From the NCBI GenBank assembly GCA_900312665.1, contig ONZQ02000002.1, positions 2,877,863 through 2,941,862 on the forward strand: a DNA stretch of 64,000 nt, given 5' to 3'. The notes beneath the pieces were generated by a model that was not told where the DNA came from, made no database searches, and saw only the letters and a program-made list of their open reading frames with translations. This DNA is from Cephalotrichum gorgonifer. Lineage: Eukaryota; Ascomycota; Sordariomycetes; Microascales; Microascaceae. Shown piece by piece: positions 54,575 to 64,000 of the stretch; the stretch's first letter is position 1; each line of letters starts with the position of its first letter. The position numbers were made by a program, and so were the translations under genes.

Positions 54575-55546
54575 CTACAAACTCTTGTGTAAATTATCTG
54601 GGAGAGGGAGGGGAAGCTTGACCTCTAGAGCCGCCTTGATACTCTCACAATCCTTGTGGTTCTTGAGGTCCGTCTTATTCAGGAGAAAGTGGAGCATGAC
54701 GAGTGCAGAGTTTGGCTTGAATTCGTCCTTCTGCAACGCAGTTATGACCTGGTCCACGCTCATAACCTTAAACCCGCCTACAGCCAGGTCATTGCTCTCC
54801 CCTCCCCAGGATTCTTTGAAAGCCTTGTCGGCCTCGAAAGCGTAACAGGCCTTCGCGCTGATCTCGAGAGTGCCCAAGAACTTCCCCGAGGCTGTGTCTC
54901 TCTTGGTGAAGAAGGAGACATCGCCGGTGTACTCAACATTCTTGTAGTTAATCACGGCACCCGTAGCCTCCTCGCTTGCTTCGCGTTTGAGACCCTTGAA
55001 GGCTGTCTCATTGTGCTTCAGGCCACCAGCGGCGAATTGGTCCAACATTCCGGGGTAGGTTGTACCACCTGTGTTCGAGCGGCGCTGGACGTAGATCTGA
55101 AGCCCCTCGGGGCTGTCGCTGTATACCGTCAGGTGCACGCCAACCTGGACGACGCCGATATACGGCACGAGGTAGTCTGGGAACCTGATCTCGGGGTGTC
55201 CTCCAATGAGCCCTGCGAATTCCTCCTTCTTCCAATTCTTCAAGTCGGGAAAGGCTAGTGTAGATATAGGATCTAAGGTGAGAGCTTTAAGGTTTGCCGA
55301 AATGATTGCCGGGTCAGACTTCCCAGATTGAGGTCTCACTACCTTATCGTCTAGCTCGAAGCCGTGCTGGTTCCATGGAAGTTCGATGACAACCTTGGGC
55401 AGAAGAATTCCGAACTTCTCAAGGACGCCTTGCGTATTAGGAAGCATAAAGTCCCAGAACTCATGCTGGTCCTCAGGGACCTGGTTGCATTTTTTAATAA
55501 CCTCTGAAGGATCGAAGCCGGGATACGTGGAATCCTGGGTCGACAT
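54575..55546 (-). CDS. Nudix hydrolase of the DUF4743/thiamine-pyrophosphokinase-related family
   Basis: An intron-free frame of 323 residues from ATG 55546 (MSTQDSTYPG). The N-terminal half matches the DUF4743-type lead domain. The Nudix box lies at about 174-198: GGLKHNETAFKGLKREASEE, so G-x5-E-x7-REAxEE is complete, with one extra residue before the final Gly, as in several Nudt20/Tnr3-like proteins. IYVQRRSNTGGTTYPGMLDQ precedes it, as in that family. Members act on oxidised or damaged thiamine diphosphates or related nucleoside diphosphates. An upstream in-frame ATG (55675, MFLSSS) would add 43 residues, but a TATA box lies only 18 nt before it, so the shorter start is preferred; a targeting peptide on the longer form is not excluded. 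Confidence 0.85.
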   Translation of the reverse strand: MSTQDSTYPGFDPSEVIKKCNQVPEDQHEFWDFMLPNTQGVLEKFGILLPKVVIELPWNQHGFELDDKVVRPQSGKSDPAIISANLKALTLDPISTLAFPDLKNWKKEEFAGLIGGHPEIRFPDYLVPYIGVVQVGVHLTVYSDSPEGLQIYVQRRSNTGGTTYPGMLDQFAAGGLKHNETAFKGLKREASEEATGAVINYKNVEYTGDVSFFTKRDTASGKFLGTLEISAKACYAFEADKAFKESWGGESNDLAVGGFKVMSVDQVITALQKDEFKPNSALVMLHFLLNKTDLKNHKDCESIKAALEVKLPLPLPDNLHKSL

Positions 55547-55692
55547 TCTTAAACCATCCGACTGATGAGTAAGGAGCTTGCGATTGGATAAGTTCGATAT
55601 TGCTAGATGTGATGGCTGCGGCGAAGTGAGAAGTGCAATGTGCGATGAGTCGGAGATGGACGAGGAGAGAAACATGGTGGCCCAAGGCTTCG

Positions 55693-55700
55693 TATATATA
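55693..55700 (-). promoter_or_regulatory. TATA box of the Nudix gene
   Basis: TATATATA on the minus strand, 147 nt before ATG 55546 and 18 nt before the alternative ATG 55675. It favours the shorter product. Confidence 0.5.
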
Positions 55701-58700
55701 ATACGTCTAAGAAAGAAGCGGACGCTCAAGAACGGCGTGATGCCGAGAGCCTCAGCGGGCTCTTTGACCAAAGACTCGGCGGGCGCGAAGCCTCCACACG
55801 CGTGATATTCGTGGTCGGAGTCTCCAAGGGCGCGATGCGAACTCCTCCTCCGCGTGGGTCTCCTCCAAGCGGCAGCTGCCCCGGCAGCTTTGTAGATGCG
55901 GTCCAGGTGACGTAGGTGTGACTCCGGGAGCGTGACCCTCCTCTCAAAGCCGTCGTCGCCCCACCGGGATTGCGAAGATGGCTCCAGGCGAGGTGTGTCC
56001 CGGAGCGGGCGTTCCATTGGCATGAGACACCTAACGGTGCGGGCGCTTTCTTTGTGCAGATGCTCTCGGGCGGCCGTCGTCCGGCAGAGCCATCGTACAC
56101 CGGATCGGGGAAGAGGCGCGCGCTTACGCCGATGGCATATCTCGCTCCAACATGGGGGTTTGGGCTCGGCCCGTTCGAGTCGAGGCGCGTCTTTCCTCCT
56201 TTGTCGTTTTTTTTTCCCTTCTTCCCTCTTTCTTCCTCTTCACTCTCACGCCCTTTTGGCTCTTGCCTCTTTTTGGTATCTTTAGAGAAGAAGGAAGGGA
56301 AGGGGCGAAAGGAGTAGATGGAGGAGGGCGACGAAATTGTGAGGCCGGATGGATTTTGTTCTTGATTTTTATTTTTTGTTTCCCCAAACAAAGACTATTA
56401 AACGAAGGAAGGAATGACGGCGCGCGCGGGAATGCCGATTTCCCCGCTATTTCCAGTTTCGGGGGGCGTGGTGCGGGCGTGAACGGTATGTGTAACCGGG
56501 AAAAGCTCAGAGTCCAAAAAAAAAAGCGGGATCGTGGATTGAATAAGCAGGGCGGACACACACGGTCTCGTGTGTGTATACACACCACACACCTAGAGGT
56601 GGGAGGTGGGAGAGAAGGGAAGGAAGGAACTCTGGCCGGGGAAGGAAGGAAGGAAGGGGGGGTCGGGGAAGGTTGGGTCGTATGCCAGAAGAAGGTTCGC
56701 TTAATTTCAGCGGCAGCAGGCGAGCACATCGTCGACATTAATACCCTCCCTTGTATTACTCTTCTCTTCTTTTTTTTTGGTTGTTTCTTTGCCCGTTCAA
56801 GTCGGTCAAGAAACCTCAACAGTAAAATCAATTGTCGCTGTGCGGGCGTGCATATTATCCAACAACAAGGGCATCAACAAAACACATCAGGACGAAACCA
56901 AAACCAAGCAAGCCATCTGCGAGGGACGGCCGGGTGCATAGGTGTCTTGCATACCCGCTTCCTCCGGCCAGCTATTACAAGTAGGGCGGTAGTTCTCGGG
57001 ATCGCGCGGCCGCCGCCCGACGGAAACATTATGTATACGACATTCTATTTTACGGGATAATAATTTTTTTCTTCATCTATTCCTACCCCGGGTCGGCCCC
57101 ATATTTCGTTGAGGTTTGGGTCTGGGGGAGGGGGGAAAGGGGGGAAAGGAAGGGTGATGGGATCCAGGGTTTCGTTTTGGTCTCTCCGGTCGCGGCCCAC
57201 CCCGTGTGTCCAGTGTCATGTGGTCCCCCCTTTTCTCCTGACCGGTTGTCCAATCTAGCTTACTCGGTCTGGCAGGCTGCAGGAGGCAATTGAGGAAAAA
57301 AAGAGAAAAGCAATCTGCCGGCCGCCAAAAACGGGTTGGTCGGCGCTGGCGTGCACGGCTCGTGTAGTCCAGGAAGGGCGAGGTGCATGAAATAGTGGTA
57401 AAAATTTAGGGGGAAAACAAGGAAACATAAAATAAAAAGGGGAGAGAAAAAGGCAAAAAGAATAAAAGAATAAAAGGAAAAAGGTGAGGCTGCATTTTGT
57501 TGTCGCGTGTTCGGTGACAAGGGATGACCTTTGGGCTCAACGGTATTTATTTCCCGATCGGGGCGGCTTGACCGGTTCCCCATGTCCGCAATAAGCGAGT
57601 CGCACACCGGGGCCTTCTCGCCTCTTCCCCGGATATTGGGGCAGGCGTGGCCCGGTGTAAGTGGCCGGGTTGCGGAGGGTCGGGTCCGTCGGGGGTGCGT
57701 GGTTCTGGTATTATTGTGTTCAGCTCACCGGACTTCCCAGAACTGGCTACCTCTGAGCCCCATCCCATTCCCTGTAAAGTAGGTCGATGCGACCTTCTTT
57801 CCCTGTCTACTACTTTAGGAGTACGGATGTGACGGTAAGAGAGGTAGGGGGGAGAGGAGACGATGGCGCAAAATGGTAAAGTGAATGTTGCCAAGAAGAG
57901 CTAGAAGACAGCTGGGGGAAATGCATCGCGGAATTCTTACTCATGTCGAGGTAGCGTCGAGCAGATTGGACGCAAATGTGACGGATCAAGGGACCACAAC
58001 ATCTGAAGAAGAGAAAAAAACAACAAGACTTCATGCGAGACTACCCAACCACCATTTTGCCTAAAGATAGCAGAGCAGACCGGTCGCGGTCAGGGCGTCC
58101 TTCTTTTCTTGGAATTCTGCGACGCAACCGTCTCTTCTTCGCCGAGTGAAACGCTCCTTCTTAGCTAGGTTGATCAAACGCCGACCGCCCCCGGGCAGAA
58201 TGGTCCGGTGATACAGGTACATGCCCTCAATAGAAGCTTCTTAGCCTTCGTCTGGAAGGCAGAATACGACATCGGAGGTTCAAACCGTCTCCCCCACACT
58301 CCAAACGGGAACGCTAAAACAGACGGGGCGGAAAGGCAGGGCGGGGAAGGGGGGAGGGCTTATGTATTTGCCGAATGGTCGTTGCATAATAGGCATGATT
58401 ACTATTTCCATTCCCATACACGGGCGGACTATACCGATCTGCGACGAGTTTGATATTTGTCGCCTCCTCCGGCGATCGTCCCCAGTCGGGGGGTGCACTT
58501 GCAAGTAATTCTCATCCCGTCGCCCGAATATTGTTAGATCTTCTTCCTTGAGTATTAGGTCTTCCTACTTAAGAGCCAAGACCTCCCCCGGGCATCGCAA
58601 TGGAGATCCTCTTTCCATTTTCATCCCACGATCTCCCAATTACTCATAATACCACCACTTACACAACGGCCCGGCGTCGTCTTCCATTCTTACACGCTCC

Positions 58701-58758
58701 TTAATATCTCTTTTTTTTTCCAAACAGACCAGGTGTCATTCATCTCTCAACCGCAAAA
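55701..58758. other. Long gene-poor spacer
   Basis: About 3 kb dominated by homopurine/homopyrimidine and simple tracts: T/C-rich 56205-56270, GGAA repeats near 56610-56660, TGTGTGTATACACACC near 56571-56586, and A-rich 57290-57480. The 302-codon frame at 56152-57060 is low-complexity and not called. A CT-rich tract and TTTTTTTTT run sit just before the next gene. Confidence 0.55.
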
Positions 58759-59144
58759 ATGGTTCGCCTCAACATTGTCGCTCTTCTCGCCAGTAAGTTC
58801 AACCCCGCCGAACGCCCCTACCCCAAAATCCCACAAGGTTCTAACACACCGGTCCCCCAAAATCAGTCTCCGTCACCGCCCTCGCGCAGGTCATCCCCAA
58901 CGATGCCGGCGCCAGAAACGTTGGGAACGGCCAGGGCCAGCAGTTCATCACGGGCGGGTGCGTCGCCGACAACGACTGCGACCCGGCCAACGCGTGCTGC
59001 GCCGACAACGGCCAGGGTGTCGGCGTGTGCTCCGGCGTCGCGGCCGCGAACCAGAACGGCAAGCTCGGGTGCGGCTTCTCGGACCCGAACGCTGCCGCGA
59101 CGATCGAGGCGGCGCAGGCGCAGGTTGAGGAGCAGGGTTTCTAA
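58759..59144 (+). CDS. BAS2-like small secreted cysteine-rich protein
   Basis: Two exons, 58759-58792 (34 nt) and 58867-59144, give 103 residues. The intron is GTAAGT to ATCAG and interrupts the signal peptide, MVRLNIVALLAISVTALAQ. The mature part opens NDAGARNVGNGQGQQFITGG and holds six cysteines (GGC, DC, ACC, VC, GC), with NGKLGCGF and an Ala/Gln/Glu-rich helical end. The NVGNG-QFITG-C...CC...C-NGKxGCGF pattern is that of biotrophy-associated secreted protein 2 (BAS2) homologues from Magnaporthe and relatives. These are small apoplastic or cytoplasmic effectors or hydrophobin-like surface proteins. The gene is isolated in a gene-poor region. Confidence 0.88.
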
Positions 59145-61821
59145 GCGCTTAGGGGCCGGGAGGGGGAGAGGCCGGGGGTAGCGTGTATGATGAGGAGGAT
59201 ACTGCCGGTGGCGTTCAGAGCAATGGCGTAGGGGTGGATTTGGCCCCTAGATCCTTCCAAATTCGAGTTACTGGAGACTACTGATTGTGATGGGTGGCGA
59301 GCTGGCTATTGTATTGGCTGGATGGTTCGTTCCTCGTATTGGTTGGTTGCGGAGTGTTGGAGCAGGGTTTAGGGAGGGGTGGACTATACTATATCCTCCC
59401 GCCATCTTAAAAACATAGCTTCAGCTGGCACTTCTCATCGGGATGACGGGTAGGACTGGTGTGGTATGAAGCCGACCTTGTATATTTAACGGAAGACAGG
59501 AAGCTGATCATCGTGGGCGGCTGACCATGCAACCTACATGACATATAAGGAATTAATATGGCTTCGTATAGTAAGTCGCCTAGAGGGAATCAGCGTCTCC
59601 TTTGTCACAGTGGAGCCGTACCAGTTATCTCTAGCATTATCGGCGAACCCAGCACGAGTGAATATGGAGGTAGTTGAAACTAGCCAAGTTGCTTTAGCAC
59701 CTCGGGCATCCCCCCCACCCTCCCTTCTCCTTAGAGAAACTACCATTTACATTGTTGGTTCCTCGTGCAAGCAGCTAAAAAAAATATCCTCGCAGCATCC
59801 AGGGACCTGGCCCATCTTTATGATTATGAGATGTCAGGAATGCGTCCAATGCGCGGACACTTCTTTCCGAACCGGATAACGTCGGAATTCCGTTGCCCCA
59901 GTCTTGCTACTGGTGGCGGTTGATCTATCGCGAAGAAGAGTCTTATATGATCTCTGAACGCAAGATATTCGTATCGTCAAGACGAGATGCCCCCCAAGTA
60001 ATCACGTCCCACCTTCTTAACTGGCGTCCCGGGACGATCATTTCACCGTGGGGTCGTGCGGGCGTGATTTGGCACGCAAGATGTCATCCGATGACGGTAA
60101 TGGTACGAGTATTATATCAACTCGTGGGGATACCAAGAGTGCAAAGACTTCGAGGATAGATTACAGGACTTTGGACCTGAGGCTTGGGTTTGGGAAGGAG
60201 TCGAAGCCAGCCATACCATTGGCAATGGCTCGAGGATAAGGCCGCTCTATTCGCCAGTAGCCTAGAGAGAGGATCCCCGTTTAGTGTCATATAAGCCACC
60301 GGAGACATACCGGAGACGCGTAAAGGAGATGAAGTCTCGTGCTCTTCGCGGCTACAGCGGCATGCACGGAGGACATGCTTCACATCTGGCAAACCGATGG
60401 CTGCTCGGAGACGACGGGGGAGTGGCATTCATAGACGTGCAGACGGCCCTGTGACATCTCGGCATGACCTCAGCCGCCACTCCAGGTTACTTGACCAACT
60501 GGTACAATGGTAGTATGGAGGGTCTACATATCACGACAGGGTCCACACATAGAAGCCGGGGTATAAGCGCACGGGGGAGCTCGCCAAGGGACCAATATTA
60601 ACATTGCTAATCAGCGCTGGCCTGTAGAGTCGGCCGACGGAGACATCCTCCCTCTCTGGCTCCCAAGCGCTCGTGATTGTGGAGTTCCCCCCTTGACGCA
60701 ACATTCAGCCCTAATAGGCGCATAGGTAATTGTTACGAGTAGAATTATTGATAGCTGTCCATTCTCTCGTATTGGAACCTCCTTGGCTCTTACACAGCCC
60801 GTCCGGAAGAATTTAATATGGGGCCCGTAAAGCCCTAGTCTGCATCAGTTCGCCCCCCTGAGGCGCGACGACGAAGCGCCTTGGCATAAGCATTTCCCCA
60901 GCGGAGTCCTCGCCGAAACTAGAAAGGCTCCGCAGGGCCATGATCGTATTCCTAGATTCCAGAATGGGGATCTCGAACAAGCTACCTGGCAGGGGGAAGC
61001 AGATTCGCGCTTAGATGACCTGTGCGAGGGTGACGGCTGAGCGCGCGGGTGCCGCGGATGCCGCGAATGCTTGCTAGCGCGATTTTGGTCACCCTTGCGC
61101 TCATCATTCATTCATCCAATCCTTCCCTGTCCGTCTGGCCCGAAACAAGCGAGGAAGCGCTGAATAGTTTGACGTTACGGCCACCGGGGCCTATGGTGAG
61201 AGTCCCAGTTAGAGTAAGCCGAGCGGCGAGATATCATAATCACGGTGACAAAAGAACTGCTAAAGTTGGTAGCAAGGGATAAAACAGAAAGAACGCTTTC
61301 TTGTCATGTCACGTTCTAGCGCACATAGTGCATGATCATGAGAGGCTAGTGGCGCCGCGGGCCCGTGGGTGACAGCTATGGAACACGGCGACAGATGACA
61401 CATGACACATGATGTTATCAGGTCCAGCTGTGGTGATGAGCCGCAAGAAGGGGTAAGACAGGAAAGAGAGGGGACTATCAACCTTTCTGTCCTATCCAAT
61501 CAATCCCTAGCTTCCTCCTCTTAGCTTTTATCGTCTGGGGCTATGCCATCTACAATACAAATATAGCTAGCACAGCCACAGATTGGGGCTCCGACCTCCG
61601 CTCTAGAGAAATACGGGATCCCGGGGCTTGGAAAAAAGCTCGCGTTTAACAAGCGGCGCGGATGCGTTGTGGGGCTGGGTTGGAGGGCGACACTTGGTAG
61701 CCAAGCGGGAGAATTCTTAAAGTGTTCAATGCCGGCATGTATCTACGTGGCTTACTATCGGTGTGCATCTATGTCAAGTAAGCGAAAGGCAAATTGGCAC
61801 TACTCCCTCCCTTTGCGAGCC
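59145..61821. other. Gene-poor spacer
   Basis: About 2.7 kb with short frames only and no supported RNA gene or repeat. The part next to 61.8 kb is the presumed promoter of the BTB gene; the BTB frame is open back to 61669 with ATGs at 61729 and 61771. Confidence 0.5.
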
Positions 61822-63016
61822 ATGTTGCCTCCAACCGTCGAGGTAGACCCGCGCGGCGACATCAAGCTTCGAGTCGCACAGGCCGACGGCGGAGATGATG
61901 GCGACGCGGACAGCCATGCCGACACCGACACCGATACCGACACCGACGCAGGTGCAGATCCCGTCACGTTCCTAGCGTGCTCGCGCGCCCTGGCGCGCGC
62001 GTCGCCCGTCTTTGCCCGGATGCTCTACGGCGAGTTCGCGGAATCGAGGCATCGCGAGGGGGGAGAGTGGATGGTCGACCTCCCAAACGACAAGGCGCAG
62101 CCGATGCGGATCTTCCTCGACATCGCGCACGGGCGGTTCCGCGACGTGCCGAGGGTTCTCTCGGTCGACCAGCTGCACGAGCTCACGGTGCTGACGAATT
62201 ACTACGACGCCACGGCGGCGCTGATCCCGTGGGTCGACGGGTGGATGTCCGGGATAGAGGAGATTGTGAAGGACGCCAACGCGCCGATGCCCAAGGTCCT
62301 CTGGATAACGTGGGAGCTTGGCCGTAAGGATGCCTTTACGACGATGTCGCGGCGCATGCTGATGGAATCCGAGGGTCCCGGGTTTATGGAGTCAGGACAG
62401 GTCGAGGACATACAGACGCCTCCCGACATAATTGGTGAGAAAACCCTAAAATCACCCACAAACGAATCTCCGGGAGAACGGGACAACGGGAGGACGGACG
62501 GAAGGGGACAGGAAAGACATATATGTGGCCTTGCACACAGAGACGCTAACTTGACGGGGGAAAACTCTCTCTCATAAAGAGCGCATCGACGCCATCCGCA
62601 TCCAGATCTTCCAGTCGCTGCTAAACATCTTCCAGGAGATGGTCGACAACCTAATCGTGGTGGACGAGCGTGTCCGTTGGTGCCGGCACCACACGTGGAT
62701 GGGCCCGCACAGGTGCGAGTCGATGATCCTGGGGTCGATGACGTTCTGCCTGGCGCGGGCGGGGCTCTGGCCGCTCCCCGAGGCGCGCGGGGTGGAGTAC
62801 AGCGTGCTGGGGCTGCACGGGAAGCTCACGACGCTGGTCATACACGACATCGGGAGGGCGTCGGCGGGGGACAAGGGCGTGGTGGACCACGGGGAGTGCA
62901 ACCCGCGGGCGTACCTGCTGGACCTGGTGCAGAGGGTCGTACGGGAGACGCCGAGCCCGCTGACGGAGTTCCATGTGAAGTACTTGGATCAGCAGGCGAA
63001 GAAGCTGCTTCACTAG
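61822..63016 (+). CDS. BTB/POZ-domain protein
   Basis: Exons 61822-62434 and 62580-63016 give 349 residues; the intron is GTGAGA to AAAG (145 nt). From ATG 61822 (MLPPTVEVDPRGDIKLRVAQ), residues 1-130 form a fungal BTB fold: VTFLACSRALARASPVFARM, MVDLPNDKAQPMRIFLDIAH, then VLSVDQLHELTVLTNYYD. A Thr/Asp repeat (DTDTDTDTD) encoded by a GACACC-like tandem lies inside the N-terminal strand region. The C-terminal half (IQIFQSLLNIFQEMVDNLIV, CESMILGSMTFCL) is conserved in related fungal BTB proteins, with several Cys and His residues. BTB proteins dimerise and can act as cullin-3 adaptors or regulators; the partner is unknown. Starts at 61771 or 61729 would lengthen the N-terminus. Confidence 0.8.
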
Positions 63017-64000
63017 GGAGGGATGAGGAGAAAAAAGTAACACTATATACGGGAAGAGCAAGACGTAGGGGGTGGGGTGGAGGTGTGAGTAATAATGTCG
63101 ACGCTGCCTCGCTTGCCCTTCATTATTCATGGTATTCCTTCTGCTGCAGGGTCTGGTCTCGATTGTAAAATGTTGGTGTTGCAATGAATGTCCACTTTAT
63201 GGAGGCGGAGTCCGTCATCGCCCCGAACTCACGCCTGGACGGGGATGGGAAGCGGAAGTGTCGGGAACGGGATGGTGCCGAGCGGAGATCGGCGGCCAGG
63301 TGGATACAGGCGTGAGCGGGCGGTGTCGGATTTTCCGTTCTCTTTGAGGTGGTGGTTGCTGTAATACTTGTACTTGGTACTCATACTCGTACGAGAGTAT
63401 TACTCAGAGTCTGGTATTACTTAGTACAAGTACGTACTCGACTGGTTCTCGTACGATCAAGCAAAGCACATGTTAATCTCTTCATTGTCGTCCACGTACA
63501 AGTTAAAGTATTTATTGCCTGCCGATCGGCTTCGCGCAGATACGATCCGCGGTGGCGCCCTGCATCCAAACCTGAACCTGCGTGAGCTTCTTGCTTTTCT
63601 CCGCCCCTCTTCTTTCACTTTCGTCTTCATTTCCAGCGAGCACGGGGAAGGTCCATAAAAAAACAAGACAGATGTTTCTTCCCAAGACGACCAGCGTCGT
63701 TTCAAATGACTAAAAGAAGAAAAGAAGCCTGTAGCTCATGTGCCATGAGGGAGCCGCAACCATGCCTTTAATTATTACTTTGTAACCACACCAAGGTTTT
63801 TGCACGGCCAGGCTTGATGGGCTGGCTATTTTTGGAGGTGCTCGGTCGGTGGGTGTGTGGGGCTGGAACCATTCCAGCTGGGACCGACCACGCCGCGCTC
63901 CAGCGGGTACATGCTTGTACCATTTTCGGAGGGCTGTACTGTACCTGTACTGTACTTGGTGGGACCAAGTTAGCTCAGACTAGCTCAGGGTTATGTCGAT
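63017..64000. other. Right-end spacer rich in GTAC palindromes
   Basis: No gene recognised. The inverted repeat TACTTGTACT / AGTACAAGTA (63365-63374 and 63423-63432) encloses a palindrome CTCGTACGAG (63386-63395). Further on come GGTACATGCTTGTACC (about 63906-63921) and tandem TGTACTGTAC units (about 63934-63954). Confidence 0.5.

Noticed and set aside
56152..57060. 302-codon plus-strand frame
   Set aside because: Built on pyrimidine and purine tracts; low-complexity translation.

Overview
The window is nuclear DNA of a filamentous ascomycete (Pezizomycotina, most like a Sordariomycete). Most genes carry short introns of about 41 to 105 nt with GTAAGT-type donors, CTAAC/CTGAC branch sites and AG acceptors. 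The families present are typical of such fungi: an AA9 polysaccharide monooxygenase, DHA1 and allantoate-type MFS transporters, a Fungal_trans_2 regulator, an MHYT signalling protein, an ankyrin/CorA-like protein and small secreted cysteine-rich proteins. There are three intron-containing tRNA-Ile genes and one dispersed 5S rRNA gene. No CRISPR array, prokaryotic operon, intact transposon or provirus was seen. Many multi-exon models below were assembled by hand by joining reading frames across splice sites.

Layout. 0-12.5 kb: the 3' end of a flavin monooxygenase, a long empty stretch, a cysteine-rich single-pass membrane protein, tRNA-Glu, a large ankyrin-CorA-like membrane protein, and a convergent DHA1 MFS transporter. 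15.4-23.8 kb: a compact group that looks catabolic, with a phenol-hydroxylase-type FAD monooxygenase, an allantoate/nicotinate-family MFS importer, a short-chain dehydrogenase and a divergently transcribed regulator that lacks a visible Zn2Cys6 motif. Together they suggest uptake and oxidation of an aromatic or related small molecule. A truncated 5S rRNA copy lies inside this group.

23.9-29.7 kb is a gene graveyard. Two identical tRNA-Ile genes in inverted orientation flank an 18-cysteine secreted protein. They are followed by a MYND-like fragment, a multiply broken F-box-like gene of about 1.8 kb, a degenerate reading frame and a full 5S rRNA gene. 30.8-34 kb: a secreted AA9 LPMO and an MFS transporter. 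35-41.7 kb: three uncharacterised multi-exon genes on the minus strand, two of which share a C-terminal module, plus a third, diverged tRNA-Ile. 42.2-45.2 kb: the MHYT protein.

45.2-64 kb is gene-poor. It holds an F-box/LRR-like protein, a probable GPI-anchored secreted protein, a YCII-domain protein, a Nudix hydrolase, a BAS2-like small secreted protein and a BTB/POZ protein, separated by long purine- or pyrimidine-rich and GTAC-rich spacers with no convincing genes.
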